Of a stretch of 32,295 bases of DNA, positions 23,252-31,754 are shown in pieces. Numbering within the stretch: position 1 is the stretch's first letter; each line of letters begins with the position of its first letter. The stretch is from Latescibacteria bacterium UBA6620 (GTDB lineage: Bacteria; Latescibacterota; UBA2968): the NCBI GenBank assembly GCA_002433075.1, contig DJHM01000019.1:1-32295 (forward strand), given 5' to 3'. The translations under genes and the position numbers were made by a program. The notes beneath the pieces were generated by a model. That model searched no databases and was not told where the DNA came from. It saw nothing but the letters and a program-made list of their open reading frames with translations.

Positions 23252-23349
23252 CTATGGTTTGCTTGAATAGGGTGGTGTCGGGTGAAGTGCAGGGGTCTCC
23301 GGCAAAGCCGACGGCCGAACGTGGGAAAGCAGATCCCGCCAAACCATAG
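23252..23349 (+). ncRNA. Candidate structured leader RNA before the outer-membrane protein gene
   Basis: CTATGGTTTG (23252-23261) and CAAACCATAG (23340-23349) are perfect 10-bp inverted repeats enclosing 78 bases. Inside are a hairpin CGGC-AAA-GCCG extended by GGTC/GGCC, and a second one, GGGA/TCCC. The stem ends about 12 bases before the ribosome binding site and 21 before the TTG start. This resembles a riboswitch-like layout with closing stem and internal helices, but I match it to no known class and no terminator follows. Nothing else is recognised in 23178-23370. Confidence 0.4.
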
Positions 23350-23370
23350 CAGAACCCTCGAGGAACAGCC

Positions 23371-26238
23371 TTGGTCCTTAAATTCTCGCATTTTCTGACT
23401 CTACTCACGCTGATAACCCTCAGCCTTCCCACCTGGGCTGATGAAACCGGGCAAGTTATCCGCATTCAGGATCGAACCATTTTTCTCGATCTCGGGGAAC
23501 AGGTTGCCGTGCAACCCGGGGATCGCTTCAGTCTTCTGAGTCACGAGGAGCCTCTGGGTGTCGCCCGGGTAATCAAGGGATCTGTGCGATTCGCCAGGGC
23601 AGAGATCGAAGAGCTCTCAGAAGGCATCACCCTGCGCGCGTTCACGAACGCCGCGCGAAACGGGATGGTTGTTTGCAGACTGAGCGGGGGTAGCACAAAC
23701 GGCTACCCCACGGTCGACCTGAAAAGCGGCGTCGTAGGGGAGCCGCTCGTCCAGTTCGGGTCCGCGGAGGGCAGAATCGAACAGATTGGGGGGGATCTTG
23801 TCTACGTCTCGGGCATGAACGGGGCGGCCTCACTCTGGAGCCAGTTGGCTGTTCCGGGTTCGGGAGGCGCTCACGGTTCCCTCGAGGTTATCAAGGAACT
23901 CGATGACGTTCTCGTTGCTCGGGCGGTGTCGCCGGCAAGTTACACAGTTTCTGACCGAGTCATCGCGGTCTCGCCAGGAGACGGGGTTGAGGGGCGATCG
24001 CGACGGATCGTCCACGCAACGCGTACGGACTCTGGTCCCAGGATGGATGGCCGCCTTGACGACCCGGTGTGGCAATCAGCAAGGCCGATCAACGGGTTCA
24101 TCCAGCGCGAGCCCGACTACTGGATGCCGAGTACCGAGCGGACGGAAGCTCGCGTCGTCTACGACAAGGATGCGATTTACTTCGGCTTCGATTGCTTTTT
24201 CTCCGAGGGCATGCGGGTAGTTGCGAACAATATGCGGAGGGATTCAGAACTCTGGGGCGAAGACAACGTCCAGATCCTGCTCGATACCTACAACGACCGG
24301 CAGAATGGCTTTTACTTTTTCGTGAATCCTTTGGGGGCGCAGCAGGATGCGATGCTGTCCAACGAAGGGCGTACGCAGAACCGGGACTGGGACTGCAACT
24401 GGGAATGCAAAACCCGGGTCGAGAATGATCGGTGGACAGCCGAAATCAAGATTCCGTTCGATCAGCTTCGTTTCAAGCCAACCGAGGAGATGGTTTGGGG
24501 CATCAATCTTGCCCGGAACATATCGAGTCGGAATGAAGAAACCCAGTTCGTCGTGGGGCGTCGCAGCTCTACCAGCCGTGCACGCTATTGGACGTCAGAC
24601 ATCGGCGAGCTCCGTGGCCTGAAGGGTATCGGTGCGGGACGATCTCTACAGATCAAGCCCTACGTGCTCCCCGGGACGACCCGGGATTTTGAACTGGACA
24701 ACGGTTCCGAGGATGCAACCGTTGAGTGGGGTGGAGACCTCCGCTACGGTATTACCCCGAATATCTCATTCGATTTTTCCTACAACACGGATTTCGCACA
24801 AGTCGAGGGCGATCAGGAGCAGGTGAACCTGACCCAGTTTCGATTGTTCTTCCCGGAGAAGAGAGAATTCTTCCTCGAAGGCGCGAACCTATTTGAGTTC
24901 GGTGAACCTGCAGAAAGAACAGGGGGTGGTTCACGGCCGCCGACGTTGCTTTTCTATTCACGGCGAATCGGACTCGAGGAAGGCGGGAAGATTCCAATCA
25001 TCTTCGGTTCGAAAGTGGCGGGGAAAGAGGGCAGAACAAGCATCGGTGCGCTGCAGGCGTTGACCGACCATCAGCTGGTCATCGATGATGACGACACGAC
25101 CGAGGTGAGGAAGACGAATTACTCCGTCATCCGAATGCGCAGGGATATTCTGAAAAGGTCCAACATCGGTTTCATGTTCGTGAACAAACAGACATCGTAT
25201 CCGGACTCGATCGGTATTCGGATGGATCCAGAAGCAGACGACTTCGGAGAGCCTGTCAACCTCGGTGGAGCGGGCCGCTATAACCGGACGGCCGGTTTAG
25301 ACGTCAGCTTTTCGCCAACACCAGCCATGAACATCAACGGGTTCGTCGCCCGTTCCTGGGATTCCGACCTGGACGCAGATGCTGATTACAACCGTGCCGG
25401 GAATGCTGCGTTTGGGTCATTCGATTACAGCGGGGGTTTCTTCTCCGCTCGCGCTCGCTACCTGGACGTGCAGCGTTCTTTCGAACCGGGCGTGGGGTTC
25501 GTCAACCGTCGGGATGATGCGGAAGGATTCCGCCGCTACGATGGTCGCATTCGACTCCGACCGAGACCGGGCCTGTTGAACATTCGATATATGTCGATCG
25601 GCCCCCAGGCTCAGGTACTGACCGATCGCGACAACAAGGTTCTCTTCTATGAAATGACCTTCAACGTGTGGACACAATTCAACACCGCGGATTGGTGGAG
25701 AATGGAAGTTTCCCGTGTCCACGATGTGGTGACAGAAGAGTTCGACGTGTCCGATCGTCGTCCAGACCTGCTGATTCCCCCGGGCACGTACGATTTTACA
25801 TCTTTCGTGATCGGGCCTTCACCCAGTCGAGGCCGAAAGATCCGACCCCGGGTGTTTTTTGAAGGCGGGAGCTACTACACCGGGAATCGTTATAGCCTGC
25901 GGGTCGAGAATCGATACAGCCCGAGCGGCAGACTCTCACTCGAAACCCAGTTGAACGCCAACTGGATCCGCCTCCCGCAAGGGAATGTGAACATTATGGC
26001 ACTCAGTAACCGTATCGTATATTCCTTCACAACCAACTTCTTCGTCAAGCTGTTTACCCAGCTGAACAACGACAAAGAGTCCTTGAGTGCCAACTTCCTT
26101 CTGAACTATCGATATCGACCGGGAAGCGACATCTTTCTCGTGTATGACAACGGATTCGATTCAACAGGTGGATTTGGATCGCTCAAGCAGCAGAACCGCT
26201 CGATCATACTCAAGTGGTCCTACTTGCTGGGGATCTGA
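23371..26238 (+). CDS. Large outer-membrane protein with CBM9-like and DUF5916-type barrel domains
   Basis: A 955-residue exported protein. Residues 1 to about 23 are a signal peptide (HFLTLLTLITLSLPTWAD). About 24-205 resemble repeated FlgT-like modules (GQVIRIQDRTIFLDLGEQVAVQPGDRF; SYTVSDRVIAVSPGD). About 222-400 form a CBM9-like domain with PRMDGRLDDPVWQSA, AIYFGFDCFFSE and WTAEIKIPFDQLRFKP. The rest matches the DUF5916 pattern of outer-membrane beta strands, with FFPEKREFFLEGANLFEFG and repeated aromatic, alternating segments to the end. It starts at TTG 23371 preceded by GAGGA. Relatives are often near carbohydrate or metal uptake genes, but their function is not established. It may be a barrel with a soluble plug or ligand-binding part facing out. 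Confidence 0.85.
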   Translation: MVLKFSHFLTLLTLITLSLPTWADETGQVIRIQDRTIFLDLGEQVAVQPGDRFSLLSHEEPLGVARVIKGSVRFARAEIEELSEGITLRAFTNAARNGMVVCRLSGGSTNGYPTVDLKSGVVGEPLVQFGSAEGRIEQIGGDLVYVSGMNGAASLWSQLAVPGSGGAHGSLEVIKELDDVLVARAVSPASYTVSDRVIAVSPGDGVEGRSRRIVHATRTDSGPRMDGRLDDPVWQSARPINGFIQREPDYWMPSTERTEARVVYDKDAIYFGFDCFFSEGMRVVANNMRRDSELWGEDNVQILLDTYNDRQNGFYFFVNPLGAQQDAMLSNEGRTQNRDWDCNWECKTRVENDRWTAEIKIPFDQLRFKPTEEMVWGINLARNISSRNEETQFVVGRRSSTSRARYWTSDIGELRGLKGIGAGRSLQIKPYVLPGTTRDFELDNGSEDATVEWGGDLRYGITPNISFDFSYNTDFAQVEGDQEQVNLTQFRLFFPEKREFFLEGANLFEFGEPAERTGGGSRPPTLLFYSRRIGLEEGGKIPIIFGSKVAGKEGRTSIGALQALTDHQLVIDDDDTTEVRKTNYSVIRMRRDILKRSNIGFMFVNKQTSYPDSIGIRMDPEADDFGEPVNLGGAGRYNRTAGLDVSFSPTPAMNINGFVARSWDSDLDADADYNRAGNAAFGSFDYSGGFFSARARYLDVQRSFEPGVGFVNRRDDAEGFRRYDGRIRLRPRPGLLNIRYMSIGPQAQVLTDRDNKVLFYEMTFNVWTQFNTADWWRMEVSRVHDVVTEEFDVSDRRPDLLIPPGTYDFTSFVIGPSPSRGRKIRPRVFFEGGSYYTGNRYSLRVENRYSPSGRLSLETQLNANWIRLPQGNVNIMALSNRIVYSFTTNFFVKLFTQLNNDKESLSANFLLNYRYRPGSDIFLVYDNGFDSTGGFGSLKQQNRSIILKWSYLLGI

Positions 26239-26259
26239 TTCCGCAAACGGCGAATAAGA

Positions 26260-26298
26260 AAGGCCCTTCGATCCTGGTGATCGAAGGGCCTTCTTTCT
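26260..26298. terminator. Bidirectional terminator between the outer-membrane protein and sensor kinase genes
   Basis: AAGGCCCTTCGATC pairs perfectly with GATCGAAGGGCCTT (26260-26273 with 26279-26292), a 14-bp stem with loop CTGGT. The plus strand continues TTCTTTCT-like and the minus strand TTTCTTATTC, so it can end both convergent transcripts. Confidence 0.92.
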
Positions 26299-26316
26299 AT
26301 GTACTTGCTGAGAGAA

Positions 26317-28314
26317 TTACATTGCCGCAGGACGTCGCTCAAGAGCATCGCGAAGCTGCTCGAGTAACACCGCCATTGGCACGGGCTTTTTGAGCAGCTC
26401 CACTCCGGCTTCTCGAGGCCTTGCCCAGTCCCCCCGTTTATCAGTATATCCCGTGACAAGAACGGCCGCTAGATCGGGTTGTTTTTCTACGAGCCCAATG
26501 ACAAGGTCGGGGCCCCGCCCGTCCGGCAGAACGACATCGCTCAGGATCACATCGAAGCCTTCAGATTCAGAATGGCCGAAGGCGGTATTCGCTTCGGCAA
26601 TCGTCCCGCAGGCCTCCACCTTGTAGCCCTGACCGACGAGGGCGCGTCGAGTCATCTCCATCAGGTCTGGTTCGTCCTCCACGAGGAGTACGCGCTCGCC
26701 GTTCCCTCGAAGCTGATCCAGAGGAAGCCGTTGCGGTTGCGGTTCGTCGTCGTCGACGAGAATGTTGACCGCAGGAAGGTAGATCGAGAAGGTGCTTCCC
26801 TCGTTGAGTTCGCTTTCCACCCTGATCAAGCCATCGTGCGCCTGCACGATCCCGTAGACAACCGATAGACCCAGCCCAGTGCCCTTCCCCGGCCCCTTCG
26901 TAGAGAAAAAGGGCTCGAAGACCTGTGCGCGAACGTCTTCCGTCATCCCGACACCGGTATCCCCGATAGAGAGCTGAATAAAGTTCCCCTTGCGGGCCTC
27001 CGGCCACTGAAGACAGAAGGCTTCATCGATTTCCACCTTACGTGTCTTGATCGACAGGACGCCGCCTGAGGGCATCGCATCTCGAGCATTCACGAAGAGG
27101 TTGGAGATGACCTGATCGATGTTGGCGGGGTCGGCTTTCACACCCCACAGGTCTTCCTGCAAGTCGAGAGTGACCTCGATGTCCTCGCCAAGCAATCGGC
27201 TCATCATTTTCTGTAGATCGATTACGTGGTGGTTCATCTCGAGGGGTCGCTTGTCCATCGGCTGCTTGCTGCTGAACACCAGAAGCTGGTCGATCAAGGC
27301 GGTGGACTTGTCGATGGCCTTGCGTGCCTGTGTCAGATACTGGTGAATTCTGAAATCTTTCGATACATCGTCCAGGGCCAGGTCCATGTAGCCCTGGATG
27401 ATCGCGAGCTGGTTGTTGAAATCGTGGGCGACTCCACCCGCAAGCCGACCAATGGCTTCCATCTTTTGCGCCCGACGCAGCTGCTCCTCGCGTTCTCGCA
27501 GAATGGCCTCGGTACGTTGCCGCTCTGCCACTTCACGACGAAGCTGTTCATTCGCCTCGATCAGATCGCGCGTACGCTCTTCTACACGCTGCTCGAGTTC
27601 GTCGTTGGCTTGCTGGAGCGCGGCGTCCCGCTCCTGAATATCCGTCAGCATGTCGTTGAAGCCGTCGATCAGAATGCCGACCTCGTCCTCAGTCGTCTTG
27701 ACCGCTCTGACGGAATAGTCTCGGTTATGTGAGATACGACGGGCAACGCCCGTCAGCTGGAGGATGGGGCCGGAGATGATCCGTTGAACGCCAGACGCCA
27801 CGCCGTAGACGATGATGAAAGATCCACATAGGATCACGATGACGATCGCTACGAAACGGTTGTCCCGCTGTTGCTGCTTGGCAAGGTCGGCCTCGAGGAA
27901 GACCACCCCGATCTGCTCGTCATCGAGAATGACGGGGTGGAATAGGGTAATCGAATGATCGTCCAGCTGGAACAGCTGTTCGAGGTCCGGCTCCGGGATG
28001 GAGACCTCCTCGTCGTCTCTGTGGTAGGAAGCCAGAATATGCCCGTCAGGCGAGATAACAGCCGCAGACAGAACGTTGCTTTGCGTCTTGAGGGTGGCCA
28101 ACGCATCGCCCGGAGTCGCACTCGCCAGCGCACTCCCGGTGCTGGCGGCGACGACATCGGCGAGGGTTTCCAGCTCCCGGTGAACAGATTGCTTGTAGGT
28201 GTAGCGATCGTAGGCCAGGAACACCGTGCACGCCAGGATGAGCGCGACGCTGCTCGTAAGCATGGTGATCAGATTTAACTTTCGCTTGATCGAAAAGTAG
28301 TCGAAAAAGCCCAT
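26317..28314 (-). CDS. Hybrid sensor histidine kinase with C-terminal receiver domain
   Basis: Membrane sensor of 665 residues. Two transmembrane helices (about 15-34 and 155-175) enclose a periplasmic sensor of about 120 residues with PAS/cache-like features. A HAMP linker (about 176-230) and a coiled coil (QQANDELEQRVEERTRDL) follow. The phosphoacceptor is H297 in GRLAGGVAHDFNNQL, with N-box DQVISNLFVNARDAMP, G1 GDTGVGMTED and G2 GKGTGLGLSVVYG. The receiver is at about 541-660, with acidic pocket VEDEPD, phosphoacceptor D593 in VILSDVVLPDG and KKP near the end. No DNA-binding output is attached, so a partner regulator must exist elsewhere. The ATG has no good ribosome binding site; a CCGAA/TTCGG hairpin sits directly before it. 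Confidence 0.94.
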   Translation of the reverse strand: MGFFDYFSIKRKLNLITMLTSSVALILACTVFLAYDRYTYKQSVHRELETLADVVAASTGSALASATPGDALATLKTQSNVLSAAVISPDGHILASYHRDDEEVSIPEPDLEQLFQLDDHSITLFHPVILDDEQIGVVFLEADLAKQQQRDNRFVAIVIVILCGSFIIVYGVASGVQRIISGPILQLTGVARRISHNRDYSVRAVKTTEDEVGILIDGFNDMLTDIQERDAALQQANDELEQRVEERTRDLIEANEQLRREVAERQRTEAILREREEQLRRAQKMEAIGRLAGGVAHDFNNQLAIIQGYMDLALDDVSKDFRIHQYLTQARKAIDKSTALIDQLLVFSSKQPMDKRPLEMNHHVIDLQKMMSRLLGEDIEVTLDLQEDLWGVKADPANIDQVISNLFVNARDAMPSGGVLSIKTRKVEIDEAFCLQWPEARKGNFIQLSIGDTGVGMTEDVRAQVFEPFFSTKGPGKGTGLGLSVVYGIVQAHDGLIRVESELNEGSTFSIYLPAVNILVDDDEPQPQRLPLDQLRGNGERVLLVEDEPDLMEMTRRALVGQGYKVEACGTIAEANTAFGHSESEGFDVILSDVVLPDGRGPDLVIGLVEKQPDLAAVLVTGYTDKRGDWARPREAGVELLKKPVPMAVLLEQLRDALERRPAAM

Positions 28315-28463
28315 GCCCGAAGGCCTTTCGGAGAGATGTCACAGTCAGGGTGCGCCTGCGTCAGGATATAAGGGCGAAGATAAGCCATGGAGTGGATCGG
28401 GACCACGAGGATCGACGACCGACCGGAGCACAAGTCTTGTTGGGAGCTGGAGCATTCACGATC

Positions 28464-28491
28464 TTGCTCCTCCGTTCGCAGACTCTACAAT
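28464..28491 (+). promoter_or_regulatory. Promoter candidate for the CehA/McbA-like gene
   Basis: TTGCTC (28464-28469), 16 bases, TACAAT (28486-28491). The start would fall near 28498, 12 bases before the ATG. The -35 match is modest. The rest of the 195-base divergent gap from the sensor kinase shows nothing distinctive. Confidence 0.42.
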
Positions 28492-28509
28492 CGATAGAAG
28501 GGAGCCGGT

Positions 28510-30990
28510 ATGGCCGATGCATTCACAGCCCTCGATCTGTCACAGGCATACAACGCGGGGCGTCAAAATATTCCCACGGGTGATGGATACTGGTGGCCCC
28601 ACGGAGACGACCATCCGGATGATACAATTCTGAACCGCTTGCCTACCGGGCAGGAGAAGTTCTGGGGGATTCCTTTCGAGTTGGGAGACGCTCCTGACAA
28701 CTGTTTCGTCTGCGTGGGAGGTGGTGGTTCGGAAAATGTGACTCTCCCAGTCGCCCAGACGACGAGGCGCATCCTCTTTGCCCACGTCTCCGCACCTCCT
28801 ATGGGCAGCCAGGGCGGGTCGCAGGAAGGAGCTGGGGAGGAACTGGGAAGCTACCGGATCGTGTTTTCCGATGGCGCTACAGAGGAGATCGGGCTGCGAC
28901 GCCGGTTCGAGATCCACGATGTAGCCATTCCCTGGGGTCATCACCCTTTCGAGTGCCGCCATTGTCGGGAGTTCGAGTCCGTGGCCCTCGACGACAAAGA
29001 AGGGGCCTGGGGCCGGGCGCAGACGGGAGTGTCAAAGGCGAGTGGCGATCTCGATGGGTGGTGGATCTACGACTGGGAGAACCCGAGGCAGGATGTCGAA
29101 ATCGACTGCATACAGTTTTCTGCATCCACCCCGACGCCCCTGCTTCTTGGAGGCATTACATTGTGTGATGAGACGGAAGATCCGCTCTATTGGCCGCCCC
29201 GAGAGGAGGTCGCGGTGTCGTCGACGGCAGACGGCCGCATCGAAGTGGCCGTCGACCGCGGAGTCGTTGCTCGACAGGACGCTCTGTTCGTGCCAAACGA
29301 CGGTTTCCTCTCGTCAGAAGTGTCCGGGTGGGGCAGAGGGGGCCAGTCCAGAAAAGACGGGGGCTACCTCGAGATTCACGCATCCAGGCGAGGGGCGCTC
29401 AGGGTGAGGGTTGGTGAGTCGTCTCAGGCGAGTTTCGGGTGGGGTGACCTCCTCGATGCCGGGCGTGCAGAGTCAGGTGAAATTTCCGTCGAGCACGTAG
29501 CGCCATCCGGAAAGCAATGGCTTCACGTGCGCGTGACAGACGAGGAAACCGGGCGCCCGATTGGCGCACGCGTCCATTTTCGATCGCCGCAGGGGGCTTA
29601 CTTCGCGCCTCACGGACATCAGTCCGATGTGAATGTGCAGTGGTTCGAGGATATGGGCGGGGACTGTAAGGTAAATGGAGTGCCCTACGCCTACATCGAT
29701 GGCCGATGCCAGATCGAATTGCCCATTGGCCCCGTTTACGTAGAAGTCGTCAGGGGCTTCGAGTATATCCCGGTACGCAGATGTGTGTACGTGAAACCGG
29801 GACAGCGTGACCTGTCGATCTCGATGAGACGAGCGCTCGACATGAAGACCCGCGGCTACTACTCGGGGGACACGCACGTTCATTTCCTGACTGCCCAATC
29901 CAGCCATCTGGAAGCCGCTGCGGAGGACCTGAACGTCGTGAATCTTCTAGTGAGCCAGTGGGGCCGGTTGTTCACGAGTTGGGAGGAATTCACCGGCGGA
30001 CTGTCGCCCACGAGCAGCGAGGACTACAAGATCTGGGTCAGCCAGGAAAACCGGCAGCACGTCCTCGGACATATCAGTTTACTCGGCCTGAAGGACATGG
30101 TGGCCCCGATTTGCACGGGGGGGCCTCAAGAGGACTGGGTCGGAGGGGAGATCCAGGTGCTCATGGCCGATTGGGCGGAGGCCTGCAGGCGCCAGGGTGG
30201 GCTCGTCATTATGCCGCACATGCCTTCGCCCGATTTTGAAAATGCGGCAAACATCGTTTTGGGACAGGCGGATGCGGCCGAAATGTGCTGGATCTGGCGT
30301 GGAGAGGAGATCGGGAGCGGGGAGCGCGGTTATTACCGGTGGCTCAACACCGGGCAGAAGCTCCCGATCGTAGGTGGAACGGACAAGATGTCGAACAACA
30401 GGATCCTCGGCGGCTCGCGTACTTATGCGAAGCTCGCAGACGGCGAGGATTTCACCTTCGAGAACTGGTGTCAGGCCGTTCGTAATGGATCGACATTTGC
30501 CTCGACAGGAGCGATGATCGACCTACGAGTGGAGGGCGCCGTGATGGGGCAGGAAATCGATCTGCCAGGAAATGGTGGAAAGGTCGAAGTGGTAGCTACA
30601 ACCGAGTGTGTATGGCCCCTGACTGCGATCGAGTTGATCGTGAATGGAGAGCGCTCGGCACGGGAAGTCGCGGACGAGGATGGAAGGACCGCGACGGTGC
30701 AATTCGAACTCGATGTTTCGGCGCCCTGCTGGATCGCCGCCCGGTGCTGGGGCGAACATCTGACGGATGCGGGTCCTGTCATGGCTCATTCCTCACCGGT
30801 CTACGTCAATGTGGGCAGGCGCAGTCCTTTTGTTGCCTCCGATGGCAATTATCTCCTTACTCACATGGAGGGTGGCGTTTCCTGGGCCGAGAAAATTGGT
30901 GTGTTCAGGGACGAGAACGTACGTAGTCGGCTTGTGGCTCTGTTCAGGGAGGCCCAGGCTGAAATACTGAGGAGAGCCGAAGCCAGTTGA
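28510..30990 (+). CDS. CehA/McbA-family metallohydrolase-like protein (PHP-like), 826 residues
   Basis: The N-terminal 330 residues look like beta-rich accessory domains. One opens DLSQAYNAGRQNIPTGDGYWW and resembles carbohydrate-binding modules of this group. About 335-450 form a carboxypeptidase-regulatory-like region (LHVRVTDEETGRPIGARVHF). The catalytic part starts at YYSGDTHVHF with metal-binding H456 and H458, continues with VIMPHMPSPDFENA and ends near GGTDKMSNN, supplying further His/Asp ligands typical of the PHP-like CehA/McbA fold. A final beta domain (about 670-775) closes the protein. No signal peptide is visible. CehA and McbA hydrolyse carbamate insecticides, but that need not apply here. 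GGGAG at 28500-28504 supports the start. It stands alone behind its own promoter, with a strong terminator after it. Confidence 0.82.
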   Translation: MADAFTALDLSQAYNAGRQNIPTGDGYWWPHGDDHPDDTILNRLPTGQEKFWGIPFELGDAPDNCFVCVGGGGSENVTLPVAQTTRRILFAHVSAPPMGSQGGSQEGAGEELGSYRIVFSDGATEEIGLRRRFEIHDVAIPWGHHPFECRHCREFESVALDDKEGAWGRAQTGVSKASGDLDGWWIYDWENPRQDVEIDCIQFSASTPTPLLLGGITLCDETEDPLYWPPREEVAVSSTADGRIEVAVDRGVVARQDALFVPNDGFLSSEVSGWGRGGQSRKDGGYLEIHASRRGALRVRVGESSQASFGWGDLLDAGRAESGEISVEHVAPSGKQWLHVRVTDEETGRPIGARVHFRSPQGAYFAPHGHQSDVNVQWFEDMGGDCKVNGVPYAYIDGRCQIELPIGPVYVEVVRGFEYIPVRRCVYVKPGQRDLSISMRRALDMKTRGYYSGDTHVHFLTAQSSHLEAAAEDLNVVNLLVSQWGRLFTSWEEFTGGLSPTSSEDYKIWVSQENRQHVLGHISLLGLKDMVAPICTGGPQEDWVGGEIQVLMADWAEACRRQGGLVIMPHMPSPDFENAANIVLGQADAAEMCWIWRGEEIGSGERGYYRWLNTGQKLPIVGGTDKMSNNRILGGSRTYAKLADGEDFTFENWCQAVRNGSTFASTGAMIDLRVEGAVMGQEIDLPGNGGKVEVVATTECVWPLTAIELIVNGERSAREVADEDGRTATVQFELDVSAPCWIAARCWGEHLTDAGPVMAHSSPVYVNVGRRSPFVASDGNYLLTHMEGGVSWAEKIGVFRDENVRSRLVALFREAQAEILRRAEAS

Positions 30991-31012
30991 ACCAGTTGAG
31001 TGGGAGACCAGG

Positions 31013-31044
31013 CGGCGGTGCGCGGAAATCGCACCGCCGTTTTT
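31013..31044 (+). terminator. Intrinsic terminator after the CehA/McbA-like gene
   Basis: CGGCGGTGCG pairs with CGCACCGCCG (31013-31022 with 31030-31039) around a 7-base loop, followed by TTTTT. It lies 23 bases after the stop. Confidence 0.94.
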
Positions 31045-31057
31045 CTGTCTACGGAGC

Positions 31058-31114
31058 TGCCATTGTGGCACCAGGCGAAGACTGTGCGACCATCTGAAAA
31101 GTGCCATAGTGGCA
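31058..31114. repeat. Two TGCCA-N3-TGGCA inverted repeats upstream of hsp20
   Basis: TGCCATTGTGGCA (31058-31070) and TGCCATAGTGGCA (31102-31114) are near-identical (one base differs; the shared run extends through CC). Each is an inverted repeat, and their centres are 44 bases apart, close to four helical turns. This is the layout of a paired operator for a dimeric regulator, about 50-100 bases upstream of the hsp20 -10 element. They do not match the CIRCE element. Confidence 0.55.
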
Positions 31115-31136
31115 CCGCTGGTGAGGAGGCTTAGCC

Positions 31137-31149
31137 TGTAAAGTTTACA
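31137..31149. promoter_or_regulatory. Perfect palindrome TGTAAA-G-TTTACA at the hsp20 promoter
   Basis: A 13-base inverted repeat, TGTAAAGTTTACA, ends 12 bases before the TATAAT box and overlaps the expected -35 region. A repressor or activator site is the natural reading; the AT content contrasts with its GC-rich surroundings. Confidence 0.5.
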
Positions 31150-31161
31150 TAACACCATATT

Positions 31162-31167
31162 TATAAT
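31162..31167 (+). promoter_or_regulatory. Consensus -10 element for hsp20
   Basis: A perfect TATAAT in an AT-rich stretch (31150-31200). No good -35 lies 16-18 bases upstream, so an activator or an alternative sigma factor may be involved. Transcription would start near 31174, about 90 bases before the ATG. Confidence 0.55.
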
Positions 31168-31262
31168 GATTTTAGGGAGTATACATTAGGATTGGTATGC
31201 CTCTTGCGAAGTGGGTGGGAGAATTCGGAACGAAACGTAGCCCACTCATTTGGAGGTACGAA

Positions 31263-31682
31263 ATGTTGGTGAAATGGCATCCGACGAGACTGAACCGTGA
31301 GATCGACAGCCTGCTCAATTCTGTTTGGGGAGACACCGTGAACGGTGGGATGGCGTTCAATCCGCGCGTAGACATCGACGAACACGAGGACCGATTCGAG
31401 CTCCACGCGGATCTTCCTGGCGTGAACAAGGATGAGATCTCGGTAACGGTCGAGAAGGACACCCTCACAGTTGAGGGTGAGCGCAGCCGATCGAGCCAGG
31501 ACAAGACGGACAACGTGAGGCGATCGGAGAGGTCCTACGGCAAGTTCAGTCGCTCCTTCAGGTTAGGGAGCCAGATCGACTCGGAGAAGATCACCGCGAA
31601 CTACCGAGATGGTGTGTTGACCTTGAACGTTCCCAAAGCGGAAACCGCAAGGGCGCGCACAATTGAAGTCGAGGTCGCCTGA
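31263..31682 (+). CDS. Hsp20/alpha-crystallin-family small heat shock protein
   Basis: A 139-residue holdase chaperone that binds unfolding proteins until Hsp70 systems refold them. The N-terminal arm KWHPTRLNREIDSLLNSVWGD precedes the alpha-crystallin domain (about 35-130): NPRVDIDEHEDRFELHADLPGVNKDEISVTVEKDTLTVEGER, then YGKFSRSFRLGSQIDSEKITANYRDGVLTLNVPK. The C-terminus ARTIEVEVA includes the I-X-V motif used in oligomer assembly. The frame is open to 31197, but the ATG at 31263, six bases after GGAGG, is the better start. Directly upstream are the operator-like repeats and a consensus -10 box; a DnaJ-type gene follows. Confidence 0.95.
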   Translation: MLVKWHPTRLNREIDSLLNSVWGDTVNGGMAFNPRVDIDEHEDRFELHADLPGVNKDEISVTVEKDTLTVEGERSRSSQDKTDNVRRSERSYGKFSRSFRLGSQIDSEKITANYRDGVLTLNVPKAETARARTIEVEVA

Positions 31683-31707
31683 GGAGGCGAAAGTGGGAAC
31701 ACGGATG

Positions 31708-31738
31708 GGGCCACGCGTTAACCGCGTGGCCCTTTCTC
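31708..31738 (+). terminator. Intrinsic terminator between hsp20 and the DnaJ-type gene
   Basis: GGGCCACGCG and CGCGTGGCCC (31708-31717 with 31723-31732) form a 10-bp stem with a 5-base loop, followed by TTTCTCT. The DnaJ ATG is 17 bases further, so DnaJ expression needs read-through. Confidence 0.85.
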
Positions 31739-31754
31739 TGGCAGGTAGCCTACG

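Noticed and set aside
23252..23349. GGCAAAGCC in the outer-membrane-protein leader resembles part of the c-di-GMP-I riboswitch core
   Set aside because: The companion blocks of that class are missing, so I leave it as an unassigned structured RNA candidate.
30982..31000. Tandem CCAGTTGA repeat at the end of the CehA-like gene
   Set aside because: Two short copies only, partly within the coding end; no sign of function.
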